From assembly GCA_903843305.1 (NCBI GenBank), contig CAIMPI010000033.1, positions 1 through 64,000 on the forward strand: DNA of 64,000 nucleotides, in the 5' to 3' direction. The DNA comes from an uncultured Chlorobiaceae bacterium. Lineage in GTDB: Bacteria > Bacteroidota > Chlorobiia > Chlorobiales > Chlorobiaceae. Position numbers and translations under genes: made by a program. Numbering within the stretch: the first letter of the stretch is position 1; the number at the start of each line of letters is the position of its first letter. The notes beneath the pieces are model-generated. The model ran no database searches, was not told the DNA's origin, and worked only from the letters and a program-made list of their open reading frames with translations. Shown here piece after piece: positions 37,261 through 47,025 of the stretch.

Positions 37261-38607
37261 ATGAATATCGGAACCAGGAAAATACTTGATCGTTCGTTTA
37301 CCGCTGTTGGCATCGGCTCAATCGTTGTCATGGCTTTGGCCCTGATGATTGTTGTTGTGCCGATAGTCTACAATGGAATCGGGGCAGTATTTTTTACCGG
37401 TACGGTTGAACATCGCAAAATGTTGCATGCAGAATTCAAGAGGGGCGACAGTCAAGATCTTTCAAGTGAGGTTGCCTCATCAGATCGATACCGGGCTAAA
37501 GTATACGATATGCTTACTGGTTTTGAGGCAGAACTTGAAGCAATGGCGCCCGAAAAAAAGGCTGAATACCAGTCGAAATATTCCCAGGTACGAACAGCCT
37601 TGCAGGCACTGCTTGGTCCCCTGCCGGGTGATCCTGAACCGATGCTGACAAGGTTCAAATACGGCCAGACCCGATGGGAGAAAGCGGAGGAAAAGTTGCA
37701 TGACCTGCTCTATGAGTCAAAGTGGGATAATTCCAATCCCAATGTAATGAGCAATGAGTACTTTGTAAGCCGTGCCATTGGCTTTGAGGGCACCTCTCTT
37801 GTCAAGCTCTTTCCTTATGTCAAAGACAATCTTGAGAACATGCTCCTTCCCGAGTTTACTGTCTATTGGGGATTTATCACAGACAGCTCTGTTGATTCGC
37901 ACTTTTTCGGCGGAATCTGGCCTGAAATTCAGGGTACCTTTTTTCTTGCCATCGGTGCGATGCTTTTCGCTTTTCCTCTCGGTGTTGTTGCTGCGGTTTA
38001 TTTTACCGAATATGCCAGGCCGGGTTTTTTAAACAGTATGCTGCGCAGTGCCAACAGCACTCTTGCTGGTGTACCGAGTATTGTTTTTGGTATGTTCGGC
38101 CTTGCTTTTTTTATCAATACCATGAAAGTTTCCGAATCAAAAAGTGTGATTGCCGGTGCGCTGACGCTTGCCATTATGATTCTTCCGACCATTATACGTG
38201 CAGCCGAAGAGGCCATTCTTGCGGTACCTAAAACGTACAGAGAGGCATCGCTCAGCCTTGGTTCCACCAAATGGAATACTATAGCGACCGTTATTCTTCC
38301 GGCAGCGCTTCCCGGTATCCTGACAGGCGGAGTTATAAGCCTTGGCAGGGCAGCAGGCGAAACAGCGCCAATTATTTTTACAGCGGCAGTCAGCGTTGGT
38401 TCGGCGATTGGTCTTGCTGATGTTTTTTCGTCTCCGACACCAGCTCTTTCATGGAACATTTATAATCTTGCCAGTGAACATGAAGCGGCAACTCAAATTC
38501 GCCATGTTCAGTATGGCATGGTGCTCGCACTGGTCACTATTGTGCTGTTGCTGAACTTGTCAGCGATTGTTCTGCGGGCTCGTATTTCCAAAAAATTAAA
38601 AGGCTAA
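37261..38607 (+). CDS. pstA: Phosphate ABC transporter permease PstA with a large periplasmic insertion
   Basis: From ATG 37261 the protein has 448 residues, about 150 more than ordinary PstA. The extra part is between the first membrane helix (about residues 18-45) and the second (near 220): a charged, helix-forming region (about 50-205) with no transport motif. The EAA loop (SLGSTKWNTIATVILPAALPG) and the other helices are normal. An in-frame TTG at 37240 would add seven residues. The insertion may contact PstS or another periplasmic partner. Start of pstB follows after 6 bases. Confidence 0.88.
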   Translation: MNIGTRKILDRSFTAVGIGSIVVMALALMIVVVPIVYNGIGAVFFTGTVEHRKMLHAEFKRGDSQDLSSEVASSDRYRAKVYDMLTGFEAELEAMAPEKKAEYQSKYSQVRTALQALLGPLPGDPEPMLTRFKYGQTRWEKAEEKLHDLLYESKWDNSNPNVMSNEYFVSRAIGFEGTSLVKLFPYVKDNLENMLLPEFTVYWGFITDSSVDSHFFGGIWPEIQGTFFLAIGAMLFAFPLGVVAAVYFTEYARPGFLNSMLRSANSTLAGVPSIVFGMFGLAFFINTMKVSESKSVIAGALTLAIMILPTIIRAAEEAILAVPKTYREASLSLGSTKWNTIATVILPAALPGILTGGVISLGRAAGETAPIIFTAAVSVGSAIGLADVFSSPTPALSWNIYNLASEHEAATQIRHVQYGMVLALVTIVLLLNLSAIVLRARISKKLKG

Positions 38608-38613
38608 CAACCA

Positions 38614-39474
38614 ATGCTCATGACAACTGATGTGAGAAAAACTTCAGAAAGTCTGCCTGGACAGAAAGCAACACGGGAGATCTATCTCCCTCCTCAACGA
38701 AGTTCAATAACCGGAGGAGGAACTGCTCATATCGCGGCCAAGGAATTTTCCGTCTATTACGGTGAGTTCGAAGCCGTAAAGAAAGTCAGCGCAGATATTC
38801 TCTCAAAATATGTGACTGCAATTATCGGACCGAGCGGTTGTGGCAAGAGCACTTTTTTACGTGCCATAAATCGGATGAACGATCTTATTCCAAGCTGTCA
38901 TACCACAGGCGCTCTGCTTTTTGACGGTGAGGACGTCTATGGCAAATTCACTGATGAAGTATTGCTGCGCAAGAAAGTCGGCATGGTTTTTCAGAAACCA
39001 AATCCGTTTCCGAAATCAATTTTTGACAATATTGCATACGGGCCCCGTCTGCACGGAGTAAACGACAAGAAAAAACTGATGGAAATTGTTGAGCGCAGTC
39101 TGAGAAAAGCCGCAATATGGGATGAAGTCTGTGACCGTCTCGACAAGAATGCACTCGGTCTTAGTGGTGGTCAGCAGCAGAGGCTTTGCGTAGCCCGTAC
39201 GCTTGCCGTTGAGCCTGAAGTGCTCCTGCTTGACGAACCTACTTCTGCTCTTGATCCCAAAGCCACAGCAAAAATTGAAGATCTTATTCAGGAATTGAGA
39301 GGAAGTTATACCATCATGATTGTTACGCACAACATGCAGCAGGCATCAAGGGTATCAGACTCTACAATGTTTTTCTATGAAGGAATTCTTGTTGAACATG
39401 CGTCGACCGCGCACCTTTTTACCAATCCGAAAGACCCGATGACGGAAGATTATATCACCGGAAGATTCAGCTAA
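38614..39474 (+). CDS. pstB: Phosphate ABC transporter ATP-binding protein PstB
   Basis: The ATPase of the Pst importer. Walker [11 protein letters not shown]-loop [15 protein letters not shown], signature LSGGQQQR and Walker [13 protein letters not shown] are intact, in the order typical of PstB (the KPNPFPKSI segment is diagnostic). The first 45 residues before the domain are an N-terminal extension. Length is 286 residues. It sits between pstA and phoU. Confidence 0.95.
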   Translation: MLMTTDVRKTSESLPGQKATREIYLPPQRSSITGGGTAHIAAKEFSVYYGEFEAVKKVSADILSKYVTAIIGPSGCGKSTFLRAINRMNDLIPSCHTTGALLFDGEDVYGKFTDEVLLRKKVGMVFQKPNPFPKSIFDNIAYGPRLHGVNDKKKLMEIVERSLRKAAIWDEVCDRLDKNALGLSGGQQQRLCVARTLAVEPEVLLLDEPTSALDPKATAKIEDLIQELRGSYTIMIVTHNMQQASRVSDSTMFFYEGILVEHASTAHLFTNPKDPMTEDYITGRFS

Positions 39475-39492
39475 CGAAACCATAGTAATGTT

Positions 39493-40179
39493 ATGTCATC
39501 ACGCCCGGTTCATGAGCTTATAAAAGAACTTTCGCAGGTTCTTGTTCAACTCTCCGAAAAAGTAGTGGAGAATTTGTTTAATGCCCTGCATGTGGTGAAA
39601 CATCAGGATGAACAAGGTGCACGCCAGATCAGGTTTATCGATCATGAAATTGATGTGGCTGAGGTCAATCTTGAAGAGCGTTGTCTGGCATTTCTTGCTC
39701 TTCAGCAGCCAGTAGCAAGAGATCTGCGTACCATCGTCACCATTATCAAGATTAACGATGACCTTGAACGTATCGGTGATCTGGCAGTTCATATTATTGA
39801 CCGTATGTTGGACATCAGTCCCGAACTACTCAAATCGTTTGCCTTTGAGGATATGGGCATGCATGCCGCCGATATGGTTAAAAAGTCGATTGAGGCATTC
39901 ATCTCAAAAGACCGTATGCTTGCAGATCAGGTTTGTGCCCTTGATGAACAGATTGATATGATGCATCGTTCGGCCTTTAAAAAAGTGACACTATTAATGA
40001 AAGACCCGGATTCGGATGTCGATCAGCTCATAGCGGCCTTGAGCATCTCAAGATATATCGAACGAATGGCTGACCATGCGTCAAGAATTGCCCATGAAGT
40101 CATTTATCTCGTGACGGGCGAAATTGTTCGCCATAAGGGAGGATTTTACGAAAAGCTTATAGAGTCGCTTAAAGAGTAG
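39493..40179 (+). CDS. phoU: Phosphate transport regulator PhoU
   Basis: A 228-residue, all-helical protein made of two PhoU three-helix units. The metal-binding E/D-rich repeats LLxD-like EVNLEERCLAFLALQQPVARDLRTI and ISRYIERMADHASRIAHEV are the family signatures. PhoU links PstB to the PhoR kinase and represses the Pho response when phosphate is plentiful. It lies 18 bases after pstB, in the same operon. Confidence 0.95.
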   Translation: MSSRPVHELIKELSQVLVQLSEKVVENLFNALHVVKHQDEQGARQIRFIDHEIDVAEVNLEERCLAFLALQQPVARDLRTIVTIIKINDDLERIGDLAVHIIDRMLDISPELLKSFAFEDMGMHAADMVKKSIEAFISKDRMLADQVCALDEQIDMMHRSAFKKVTLLMKDPDSDVDQLIAALSISRYIERMADHASRIAHEVIYLVTGEIVRHKGGFYEKLIESLKE

Positions 40180-40208
40180 CGGGGAGTAGCGGGTTTTTTG
40201 TTTTTTTC

Positions 40209-40238
40209 TTGCATTTAACCTTGCAGGTCTGCTAAATT
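40209..40238 (+). promoter_or_regulatory. Candidate promoter for the PhoU-like gene
   Basis: TTGCAT at 40209-40214 and TAAATT at 40233-40238 are separated by 18 bases and lie 48 bases before the ATG. The match to sigma-70 boxes is partial. Confidence 0.3.
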
Positions 40239-40285
40239 AAGGTCACTTTGTATCTTTTAAATCATAAGCATGGTGTTTGAACTCT

Positions 40286-41017
40286 ATGGCTAACCTGTTA
40301 GGAAAAATTTTCGGTGATTCACCGAAAACAGCAGAAACCCCGCAAGCTTTTACTATCAAGATTGATCCGGCAAAATTCGCTCTTTCCACGAAACCCCATG
40401 GAACAATCTATGTGCAGCTTGAATCACTCAAGCAGAAGCTTACCAAACTTTCATCGAATGTTGAGAATAACCTGATGCTCAGCATCAGGGCATCAACGAA
40501 GGGAAATATTGAGCTTGCTTCTTCAGCCTTCAAGTTTGATGAGGCCTATATCAGGAAAGGGAAGTTTGAGGTTGAATATCTTACCCTTGCCTACGCATCC
40601 TTTCAGAATCTGGGCGCAGAAGATCTCAAGGCTATCAAATATGCCAGGATGATTCTTAAGGATCTTGAAAGACTTGCCCAGTTGGCGCTTAATATTGCCG
40701 ATAAGGCAGAGTATGTCAAGTTTGCAAATGTTGAGGATCTGCACAAGGATGAGTATGGACTAAAGCCGATGGGTGATATAACGGCGGAAATGATCAAAAA
40801 AGCGGTTGAGGCTTTTGTGAGCGGTAACTCGAAGCATGCAAGTGAAACCCTTGTGATGATGCATGAGATTCAGGCGCTTTATGACAGTGCGCTTGCAAAA
40901 ATCAAGGCATCAGTTAACGATCAGAACATTACAAATCTTACCGGAGTCCTTTCGATTATTGAACATGTCAAGGCTTCGGCAGATATTTCCTGTTCAATTG
41001 CCAGTAATTTCTGCTGA
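40286..41017 (+). CDS. Second PhoU-like protein
   Basis: A 243-residue helical protein whose layout resembles PhoU (two helical units, DLERLAQLALNIADKAEYV in the position of the PhoU ERxxDHA segment), but with less complete metal motifs. I call it PhoU-like from length, helicity and position behind phoU rather than from a strict signature. ATG at 40286 (MANLLGKIFG) is preferred; a TTG at 40277 would add three residues. It has its own candidate promoter and a strong terminator after it, so it may be a single-gene unit. Confidence 0.65.
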   Translation: MANLLGKIFGDSPKTAETPQAFTIKIDPAKFALSTKPHGTIYVQLESLKQKLTKLSSNVENNLMLSIRASTKGNIELASSAFKFDEAYIRKGKFEVEYLTLAYASFQNLGAEDLKAIKYARMILKDLERLAQLALNIADKAEYVKFANVEDLHKDEYGLKPMGDITAEMIKKAVEAFVSGNSKHASETLVMMHEIQALYDSALAKIKASVNDQNITNLTGVLSIIEHVKASADISCSIASNFC

Positions 41018-41038
41018 CGTAGTTCTCGTTTTATGATT

Positions 41039-41074
41039 AACAAAAAAAGCGAGCTTCGGTTCGCTTTTTTTGTT
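41039..41074. terminator. Strong bidirectional intrinsic terminator
   Basis: AACAAAAAAAGCGA pairs with TCGCTTTTTTTGTT around an 8-base loop. It has an A-run on one side and a T-run on the other. It separates the phosphate genes from the efflux operon. Confidence 0.9.
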
Positions 41075-41114
41075 ATCGTACAGCTTGCTCTCATTTATCG
41101 TCGAATTCCTGACA

Positions 41115-42191
41115 ATGAAGAAAAAACATAAATTTGTTTTATTTGCGCTTTTGATGCTGCTTCTTTTGGGTTTGTTCTGGCAGACCCAGCGTCGTGAATC
41201 GCACAAAAAAATTGAAAAAAAGGTTATTGACCGTATTCCAGTCTCGATTGCCCAGGTCTCGAAAGCTGCCGTTCCCGACAGTTTCAGTATTGTAGGGACT
41301 GTTGAGGCTTTAAGGGAGGCGGATATTTTTTCCGAATCTGCAGGTTTGGTTCGCAAGGTTTCGGTAGAACCGGGAGAGCATAAAAATGCCGGAGAGGCAT
41401 TGCTGATTCTTGATAATGAACTTGCCTCTGCCCGACAGAGAAAGGCTGATGCACACTATAGACAGGCCAAACGAGATGTTGATCGCTACAGAAATCTCTA
41501 CAGTGAAGGCGCGGTGCCACTTTCAGCTTATGAAACAGTTCAGTTGCAGCTTGAAGAGGCCAAAGCGGAGTTCATTGCATCTGGTCGAAAACAGAGTGAT
41601 ACAAGAGTCAAGGCTCCTTTTTCCGGAGTCATAACCTCTCGTCTTGTGGAACAGGGAGAACTCGTGAACGAAGGCATGAAGGTTGCCCATATCGTTGATA
41701 TGTCGAGAGTAAAGGTTATCATCTTTGTGCCCGAAAAAGAGATGATGCGTTTTGTGGAAGGTACCTCCCTGACGGTTACAAGCGATCTCTTCCCTCGAGA
41801 GTATTTCAGTGGCAAGGTAGGTTCAGTGAGCGACAAGTCGGGTCGTGATCATACCTACAGGGTAGAAGTACTGTTGCAGAATACCGGTAAAGCCAGCTTC
41901 AGGTCAGGGATGTTTGCCAGGGTACTTTTTGCGGGTAAAGAGAAGCGCGAGGCAGTTCTGGTACCTCGTGTTGCACTGGTTTCAGGGATAAGAAACCCTG
42001 AACTTTTTGTTGTCCGTCATGGCAAGGCTTTTTTGAAGTCCTTTATTGCCGGGGTCGAGCTGCAGAAGCATCTTGAAGTTCTCGGTGGACTAACCCCTGG
42101 CGACAGTGTGGTAATAAGTGGCCAGAACGAGCTTCATGACGGGGCTGAGGTTCTTGTTATCGAGCAGAAGAAGAATTCAGTTTTACCATGA
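41115..42191 (+). CDS. RND efflux periplasmic adaptor (membrane fusion protein)
   Basis: A 358-residue HlyD/AcrA-family adaptor. The N-terminal anchor helix (KFVLFALLMLLLLGLF) is followed by a lipoyl half (ADIFSESAGLVRKVSVEPGE), a helical hairpin (about 95-145), and the second half (KAPFSGVITSRLVEQGELV) before the beta-barrel and membrane-proximal domains. The ATG at 41115 gives MKKKHK and a clean signal anchor; the upstream frame starting at 41070 would include terminator bases. Its stop overlaps the pump start by 4 bases. No outer-membrane TolC gene is adjacent. Confidence 0.9.
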   Translation: MKKKHKFVLFALLMLLLLGLFWQTQRRESHKKIEKKVIDRIPVSIAQVSKAAVPDSFSIVGTVEALREADIFSESAGLVRKVSVEPGEHKNAGEALLILDNELASARQRKADAHYRQAKRDVDRYRNLYSEGAVPLSAYETVQLQLEEAKAEFIASGRKQSDTRVKAPFSGVITSRLVEQGELVNEGMKVAHIVDMSRVKVIIFVPEKEMMRFVEGTSLTVTSDLFPREYFSGKVGSVSDKSGRDHTYRVEVLLQNTGKASFRSGMFARVLFAGKEKREAVLVPRVALVSGIRNPELFVVRHGKAFLKSFIAGVELQKHLEVLGGLTPGDSVVISGQNELHDGAEVLVIEQKKNSVLP

Positions 42192-45100
42192 CGCTGACAG
42201 AGCTCTCCATAAAAAGGCCGACGCTTATTGTTGTGCTTTTTACCGTTCTGGGTATTCTCGGTCTCTTCAGCTACCAGCAGTTGCAGTATGAGCTGCTGCC
42301 GAAAATGACTCCGCCTGTTGTTACTGTCTCTATTCGCTATCCCGGGGCTGCACCGGGAGAGGTTGAGACATCGCTGACCAAACCAGTTGAGGAAGCTGTT
42401 TCAGCCATTGAAAAAATCTCATCCATAACTTCGACCTCGACAGAAGGTCTCTCTGTTGTCGCTATTGAGTTTTCCAATTCAGCCAATATTGAAAAAGCGC
42501 TGCAGGACGCTCAGCGTAAGATCAATGAGGTGCGCGATCGGTTTCCCAACGAAGCAAAGGCTCCAGTTATTACCCGATTTGCACTCGACGAGGTTCCTGT
42601 GCTTCGTATCGGTGCAACCTCATCATTGCCGGATGCAGAGTTTTACCAATTGCTGAAGGATGATATAAAGCCTCTGCTTTCAAGTGTTGAAGGGGTTGGG
42701 CAAGTATATCTGGTTGGAGGACGTGAGCGGGAAATCAGGGTCAATATTGATCTGGCCAAGCTTCAGAGTTATGGCTTGACCGTGTCGGATGTATTCAAGG
42801 AAGTTGGCAAGGCCAACAGTGATTTTCCAACCGGCAAAATCGACGATAGTGACAAACAGTTTGTTGTCAGGCTTGCTGGCAAGTTTACCAGCCTTGAGGA
42901 ACTGAAAAATCTTGTCTTGCGCTCATCTTCCTCGGGAACTGTTGCGCTAAGGGATGTTGCTGAAGTTGAGGATGGTTTCAAGGAGATTACAACACTTACA
43001 AGGGTAAATGGGCAAAGTGCTGTCGGTATTATGGTCATGAAGCAGAGCGATGCCAACACGGTTGACGTCAGTCGGCTAACAAGGATAGCACTGGCAAAGC
43101 TTCAACAACTCTACAGCACGCATCACCTCCACTTTGATATTGCACAGGATGCTTCGACCTTTACACTTGAAGCTGTTACCGCAGTACAGCACGATCTTTT
43201 CCTTGCCATCCTGCTTGTTGCACTCGTTATGATGCTCTTTTTGCATAGTCTGCGCAACTCACTGATTGTTCTTGTTTCCATTCCAACCTCTCTCGTTACG
43301 ACCTTTATAGGGATGTACCTTTTTGGTTTCTCTCTTAACCTCATGACACTGCTCTCACTGTCACTGGTAATTGGTGTACTGGTAGATGACTCTATTGTTG
43401 TGCTTGAAAATATCTATCGCCATCTTGAACGCGGCGAAGAACCACGAAATGCGGCCCTCGCCGGCCGAAATGAGATTGGTTTTACTGCACTTTCCATTAC
43501 GCTGGTTGATGTGGTTGTTTTTCTGCCGCTCTCACTGATCAGCGGTATTGTTGGCAATATTCTGAGGGAGTTTTCCATTGTGATGGTGCTCTCAACTTTA
43601 GTGAGCCTTTTTGTCTCTTTTACCCTGACTCCCTTGCTTGCATCGCGCTTTTCCACTGTTGAAAAGTTGACTGGAAAAAATGTTTTAGAAAAATTTGCCA
43701 TTGGGTTTGAAGCCAACTTCCTGCGTATGCGCCAGGCCTATCTCGATCTTCTTAAGTGGAGCCTGCGCAATCCTCGAAAAGTGTTTTTTAGTGCAATGCT
43801 CCTGCTGTTTGCCTCTTTTATGCTTCCATTTTTCGGCTTTATCGGTGGTGAGTTTATTTCCGTGTCTGATCGTGGCGAGTTTGCAGTCAAACTGGAACTT
43901 GAACCCGGAACCACTCTTGAAGAGACCAACCGCCTTACCCGGAGTGTGGAACGTCGTCTCAGTGCAATGGCTGAGGTGAAGAAGGTTATGGTTAATGTTG
44001 GGGCTTCAAGCGAAGGCTTTTTCAACCAGAATGCTGACAATATTTCTGAACTTAACGTAAGCCTGTCTCCCAAGGAAGAGCGTACGAGATCTACAGACAA
44101 CATTATGCAGGCAGTCCGTGTAAATCTGCAAGATATTGCGGGCCTCAAAGCAAGCATCAATCCTATCGGAATTTTCGGAACAGCCAATGAAACGCCTGTC
44201 GCCGTTATTATCAGTGGTACATTGAGAAGTCAGGTGACCCGTGTGGCTGAAGCATTAAGAGACAGCCTCAAAACCATTTCAGGAACAGCCGACATAAAAT
44301 TGACTTCACAAATCGGGAGTCCTGAAATGCGTGTTATTGTCGATCGTGAAAAAATGGCCACCTTCGGGATCTCTATTGCCGATGTCGGAGCTGCCCTGCG
44401 GACGGCTTATGCTGGAGATGAAACTGGCAAATACCGTGATAGAGGAGATGAATACGATATCAGGGTCATGCTCGACAAATATTATCGCAAGGATACTTCA
44501 ACGCTTTCCGAGATCACCTTTCGCACTCCGCAGGGAGATCTTGTACGTCTCGGTCAGTTTGTCACCTTTGAACAGGACAGAGGGTATACGCAGTTGCAGC
44601 GGAAGGATCGAAACAATGCCGTATGGGTCAAAGCCCAGGCCGTTGGTCGTCCAGTCGGCAGTATCGGGAAGGAGATTGAGCGTGTCATGGCTAATCTGAA
44701 AAAAAGTGCCGTCATGCCTTCGACGGTGAACTATGCTTATGAGTCGGATCTCAAGAGGCAAGGCGAGTCAAACTCATCCCTTCTGCTCTCTTTTCTTGTT
44801 GCCATTATCTTTGTTTATCTTATCATGGTTGCCTTGTATGACTCCTATATCTGGCCGATGGTGGTCATGTTCTCAATACCTCTTGCCATTATCGGGGCAC
44901 TTTTTGCTCTTGCCCTTACCGGTAAGTCATTGAGTATTTTCACTATTCTCGGTATCATAATGCTTATAGGTCTTGTGGGAAAAAACGCTATTCTACTGGT
45001 AGATTTCATCAACAAGTTTCGCGAAGAGGGAATGGAACTCTCTGCGGCGATCAATGAAGCAGCAAAAGAGAGGTTGCGCCCTATTCTCATGACAACGTTT

Positions 45101-45298
45101 ACACTGATTTTCGGGCTTCTCCCTATTGCGCTTTCTCAAAGCTCGGGCTCTGAATGGAAATCCGGTCTTTCCGTGGCTCTTGTCGGTGGTCTCTTCAGTT
45201 CGATGTTTCTGACACTGCTGGTTATTCCAGTCGTTTATGTCTGGTTCGACACTATGCGAAGCAAATTTTCAAGTCTGAAACGCAAGCGGTCGGTGTAG
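42188..45298 (+). CDS. RND-family efflux pump (AcrB/MexB type)
   Basis: The inner-membrane pump of the tripartite efflux system, 1036 residues, with 12 membrane helices and two large periplasmic loops. The proton-relay Asp pair is D400-D401 in GVLVDDSIVVLENIYRH, and the second half repeats the pattern with GLVGKNAILLVDFINKFREEG. SISYPGAAPGEVE-like RYPGAAPGEVE is an N-terminal hallmark of the family. It is coupled to the adaptor gene by a 4-base overlap. Substrates cannot be told from sequence. Confidence 0.95.
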   Translation: MTLTELSIKRPTLIVVLFTVLGILGLFSYQQLQYELLPKMTPPVVTVSIRYPGAAPGEVETSLTKPVEEAVSAIEKISSITSTSTEGLSVVAIEFSNSANIEKALQDAQRKINEVRDRFPNEAKAPVITRFALDEVPVLRIGATSSLPDAEFYQLLKDDIKPLLSSVEGVGQVYLVGGREREIRVNIDLAKLQSYGLTVSDVFKEVGKANSDFPTGKIDDSDKQFVVRLAGKFTSLEELKNLVLRSSSSGTVALRDVAEVEDGFKEITTLTRVNGQSAVGIMVMKQSDANTVDVSRLTRIALAKLQQLYSTHHLHFDIAQDASTFTLEAVTAVQHDLFLAILLVALVMMLFLHSLRNSLIVLVSIPTSLVTTFIGMYLFGFSLNLMTLLSLSLVIGVLVDDSIVVLENIYRHLERGEEPRNAALAGRNEIGFTALSITLVDVVVFLPLSLISGIVGNILREFSIVMVLSTLVSLFVSFTLTPLLASRFSTVEKLTGKNVLEKFAIGFEANFLRMRQAYLDLLKWSLRNPRKVFFSAMLLLFASFMLPFFGFIGGEFISVSDRGEFAVKLELEPGTTLEETNRLTRSVERRLSAMAEVKKVMVNVGASSEGFFNQNADNISELNVSLSPKEERTRSTDNIMQAVRVNLQDIAGLKASINPIGIFGTANETPVAVIISGTLRSQVTRVAEALRDSLKTISGTADIKLTSQIGSPEMRVIVDREKMATFGISIADVGAALRTAYAGDETGKYRDRGDEYDIRVMLDKYYRKDTSTLSEITFRTPQGDLVRLGQFVTFEQDRGYTQLQRKDRNNAVWVKAQAVGRPVGSIGKEIERVMANLKKSAVMPSTVNYAYESDLKRQGESNSSLLLSFLVAIIFVYLIMVALYDSYIWPMVVMFSIPLAIIGALFALALTGKSLSIFTILGIIMLIGLVGKNAILLVDFINKFREEGMELSAAINEAAKERLRPILMTTFTLIFGLLPIALSQSSGSEWKSGLSVALVGGLFSSMFLTLLVIPVVYVWFDTMRSKFSSLKRKRSV

Positions 45299-45334
45299 CT
45301 ATTTTTTGCAATTATTTAAACAGAGAGGCAGGCA

Positions 45335-45751
45335 ATGCGTTTTTTCTCAAACCAGACTTTGACTCTGCTGTTGTGTCGGGCCGCACTTGCCTTATCATGG
45401 ATTTATCAAGGAGCTGTTCCTAAAATAGTCTGTCAGAGCAGGGGAGAAATAGACTTGCTTGGTCATGTCATTCCGGTCTATCAGTGGGCGTGTGAAGCTC
45501 TCCTGTGGATGGGGGCGGCTGAGATACTCTTTGGGCTTTTTTTGCTTGTAGCCCGATGGAGCTGGGTATTCTGGTTAAATGTGGCGGCTTTAGTCGGGCT
45601 TCTTTGCTTTGTAGCCCTGTTTGAGCCAACAATGTTTTTGTTGCCATTCAATCCCCTGACCTTGAATGTTTCGTTGATTGCACTCTCAGTGATTGCCGTT
45701 TTGGAATTGAAAAATAATAACCCTGACTTGAATGAAACTGCACCATTTTGA
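45335..45751 (+). CDS. DoxX-like small membrane protein
   Basis: A 138-residue protein with four hydrophobic segments. Length and layout resemble the DoxX-like family of small membrane proteins. RAALALSWIYQGAVPK near the start and EILFGLFLL are in keeping with that group. The function is unsettled. It overlaps the next gene by 20 bases, so the two are probably coupled. Confidence 0.6.
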   Translation: MRFFSNQTLTLLLCRAALALSWIYQGAVPKIVCQSRGEIDLLGHVIPVYQWACEALLWMGAAEILFGLFLLVARWSWVFWLNVAALVGLLCFVALFEPTMFLLPFNPLTLNVSLIALSVIAVLELKNNNPDLNETAPF

Positions 45752-47003
45752 TGGAGAGCTGAGCAGCGTTGCAAGGCTTTTCCTCTCTCTTTCGGTCACA
45801 GTGATTGCTCTTGCATCTTTTTTGGGAGCGGCAGGAGCTGTTATGGGCAATATGTTTCTGCTGAAGCTTCATCCCTATCTCTTTTTTATCGGATTTGGCA
45901 ACCTTGCCATACTCATTCTTAACCGCTACTTGACTGCTGCAATCTATCCTGAACTTAAGATCGATCCATCAAAGCAGTTGCGCTACATTTATGCCGTTCT
46001 GCTTTCTCTCGTTATGATTACTGTTGCAGTATCCATGGATTTGCCGCTACTGAAGGCCATGACAGGTTTGCTTCTCATGATTGTTGTCGCCGGGCCCTTG
46101 AGAGAGATCTTCACCACGCTTTCAATTCCAAAAATCTGGAACGAAGTTTCAGTGCGTTACTACATTTTTGATGTTCTTTTTCTGCTCGTTGCCAACCTTG
46201 GGCTTTTTACCCTTGGCCTTAAAGAGGCATTTCCTGATCAGAAAATTATTCCCTTTTTTGTGACACAGTCCTCCTACTTTCTGGGCTCTTCATTTCCACT
46301 CAGTATCAGTGTGATGGGTTTCCTCTATACTTACGCATGGAGCAGGTCATCCAAACGTGAACTGGCAAAACGGCTTTTCAGCATCTGGTTTTATATTTTT
46401 GTTGGTGGGGTTCTCTTATTTCTGATCGTTATTCTTGCCGAGTATTATCTTGGCATGATGCTGATCAGCCATTTTTTGTTGTTTGGTGTGATGGGGTTGC
46501 TTGGCAGTTTCGCCATTTATCTCTACAACTTTTTTCATAATAAATTTCACCACCCGGCTCTTGCTTTTCTGTTGAGCGGTCTGGCTCTTCTTTTTGCGAC
46601 AAGCGGTTACGGTATCATGAATATCTTCTTTCTGAAGGGGATTCATTTTGGTACAGTGCCTCCCTTGCGTTTCGACAGAATGTGGATTTATCACTCCCAT
46701 ACTCATGCGGCCTTGCTCGGCTGGATTACCTTTTCCTTTATCGGTATGATTTATATTGTCATTCCATCAATTGTCCGATCAAACTCTCTTGAAACCCTCA
46801 GAAGCGCGACAGCACTTTCAGCACTGCTTGGTGAGCCGGTCATGAATAAAGCGTTCAAACAGCTTACTGTGATGCTTCTTTCGGCTACAGCGATTTTGTT
46901 GGGATTTTTCCTGGACAATAATCTTTTGCTTGGAGTTGCGGGTTTTTGCTATGGATGTTCTGTCTATTATTTGTCTTTCAATCTTCAGCATGAAATGAAA
47001 TAA
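45732..47003 (+). CDS. Polytopic membrane protein, possibly haem-copper oxidase-like
   Basis: A 423-residue protein with about 11-12 hydrophobic segments. Two His-rich spots stand out: [14 protein letters not shown] (about residues 41-54) and [21 protein letters not shown] (about 321-341). The pattern resembles COX1/NnrS-like families in which His residues ligate haem or copper, but the full set of COX1 ligands is not visible. It overlaps the DoxX-like gene. A role in haem-based electron transfer or gas handling is inference. Confidence 0.5.
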   Translation: MKLHHFDGELSSVARLFLSLSVTVIALASFLGAAGAVMGNMFLLKLHPYLFFIGFGNLAILILNRYLTAAIYPELKIDPSKQLRYIYAVLLSLVMITVAVSMDLPLLKAMTGLLLMIVVAGPLREIFTTLSIPKIWNEVSVRYYIFDVLFLLVANLGLFTLGLKEAFPDQKIIPFFVTQSSYFLGSSFPLSISVMGFLYTYAWSRSSKRELAKRLFSIWFYIFVGGVLLFLIVILAEYYLGMMLISHFLLFGVMGLLGSFAIYLYNFFHNKFHHPALAFLLSGLALLFATSGYGIMNIFFLKGIHFGTVPPLRFDRMWIYHSHTHAALLGWITFSFIGMIYIVIPSIVRSNSLETLRSATALSALLGEPVMNKAFKQLTVMLLSATAILLGFFLDNNLLLGVAGFCYGCSVYYLSFNLQHEMK

Positions 47004-47025
47004 TGTCTTTGAAGAGGATAACGTT

